This document shows, in pieces, positions 15,305-15,769 of a stretch of DNA of 15,769 bases. How positions within the stretch are numbered: the stretch's first letter is position 1; every line of letters starts with the position of its first letter. The translations under genes were made by a program, and so were the position numbers. Under the pieces are notes generated by a model that searched no databases, was not told where the DNA came from, and saw only the letters and a program-made list of their open reading frames with translations. The stretch comes from Ruminococcaceae bacterium UBA1417 (lineage in GTDB: Bacteria > Bacillota > Clostridia > Oscillospirales > Acutalibacteraceae), in assembly GCA_002305575.1 (NCBI GenBank), contig DBPP01000029.1:1-15769 (forward strand). Direction: 5' to 3'.

Positions 15305-15769
15305 TCTTCCTGTCCCCCTGTTGCCAGACGCATGATCGCCTGCTCATTCATTTCATCCCCGACCAGCTCGCCGCATACGCTGCCGTGGAACATTACGAGC
15401 GCACGGTCGCACACGCGGATAATTTCCTGTGCTTCGCTGGACAGCACTACAACCGCAACGCCGGATTCCGCCAGCTTCAGGATGATGTCGTAAATCTCTT
15501 CCTTCGCGCCAACGTCCACGCCCTGCGTCGGATTGTCGAACACAAGCACGCGCGGATTGGCTGTCAGCCATTTGGCCAGCACCACCTTCTGCTGGTTGCC
15601 GCCGGAAAGACTGCCGATCAAATCCTTCACGGAGCCAAGTTTGATGTGCAGGCTCTGCTCCTGGCGGTCAAAGCCCGCCTCGATTTTCCGACCATCCAGC
15701 AGCCCGAACTTCCGATCTCGCGGCCACGTGACAATCGACCCGTTCTCCAGGATGTTCATGTCCTTGATG
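15301..15769 (-). CDS. sugar ABC transporter ATP-binding protein, RbsA-like, C-terminal part
   Basis: Only the last 155 or so residues are in the window; the frame continues past base 15769, so the 5' part is missing by window cut rather than by mutation. The fragment is the second nucleotide-binding domain of a two-domain RbsA-type ATPase. It has the signature SLSGGNQQKVVLAKWL, a Walker B-type segment VLVFDNPTQGVDVG and the switch region VVVLSSEAQEI (Ser in place of His is normal for this family). The residue after the Walker B Asp is Asn where Glu is usual (DNPTQG rather than DEPTRG), which may weaken hydrolysis at that site. It energises import through the RbsC-like permease encoded next. 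Confidence 0.92.
   Translation of the reverse strand, partial: IKDMNILENGSIVTWPRDRKFGLLDGRKIEAGFDRQEQSLHIKLGSVKDLIGSLSGGNQQKVVLAKWLTANPRVLVFDNPTQGVDVGAKEEIYDIILKLAESGVAVVVLSSEAQEIIRVCDRALVMFHGSVCGELVGDEMNEQAIMRLATGGQEE

Overview
The window looks like chromosome of a moderately GC-rich Firmicute of class Clostridia, probably near the Oscillospiraceae/Ruminococcaceae. This rests on the complete ctsR-mcsA-mcsB-clpC heat-shock operon, the CD1871A-type CxxC microprotein, the TSCPD (TIGR03905-type) small protein, the high-cysteine small protein, strong Shine-Dalgarno sites and sigma-A promoters. The lineage call is inference from gene content. No rRNA, tRNA, insertion sequence, phage gene or CRISPR array was seen. 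No gene-free gap exceeds 300 bases.

Layout. (1) 87-1783, minus: a secreted cyclophilin-type prolyl isomerase lipoprotein, thioredoxin and a hotdog thioesterase, read from a promoter at 1755-1783. (2) 1875-2792, plus: an S1-domain RNA-binding protein, sharing a bidirectional terminator (2810-2847) with clpC. (3) 2860-7514, minus: ctsR-mcsA-mcsB-clpC, the protein-arginine-phosphorylation/Clp quality-control operon. A perfect CtsR operator lies just downstream of its -10. (4) 7669-7859, plus: a 47-residue Cys/Gly-rich membrane miniprotein with its own terminator, divergent from ctsR. (5) 7882-11428, minus: HD-domain protein, ABC-2 exporter ATPase and permease, PHP phosphoesterase and TSCPD protein, with short gaps or overlaps. 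(6) 11450-13218, minus: TlpA-like thioredoxin lipoprotein, CD1871A-type CxxC microprotein and a NapH/YccM-like membrane polyferredoxin, with overlapping reading frames. (7) 13264-14191, minus: one gene fusing an ArsR-type regulator to a NifX-like domain and a His/Cys-rich tail. An inverted repeat overlaps its promoter. (8) 14228-15769, minus: the 3' end of a ribose-type sugar ABC importer operon (permease complete, ATPase cut by the window edge).

The most interesting parts are region 6, which looks like a compact trans-membrane electron-transfer/thiol-redox module of unknown substrate, and region 7, an apparently self-regulated metal or cluster sensor that carries its own cluster-binding domain. 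Thiol and metal-thiolate chemistry recurs across the window (Trx, TlpA-like protein, CxxC microprotein, polyferredoxin, McsA, Cys-rich miniprotein, TSCPD protein, ArsR-NifX), as expected of a strict anaerobe.
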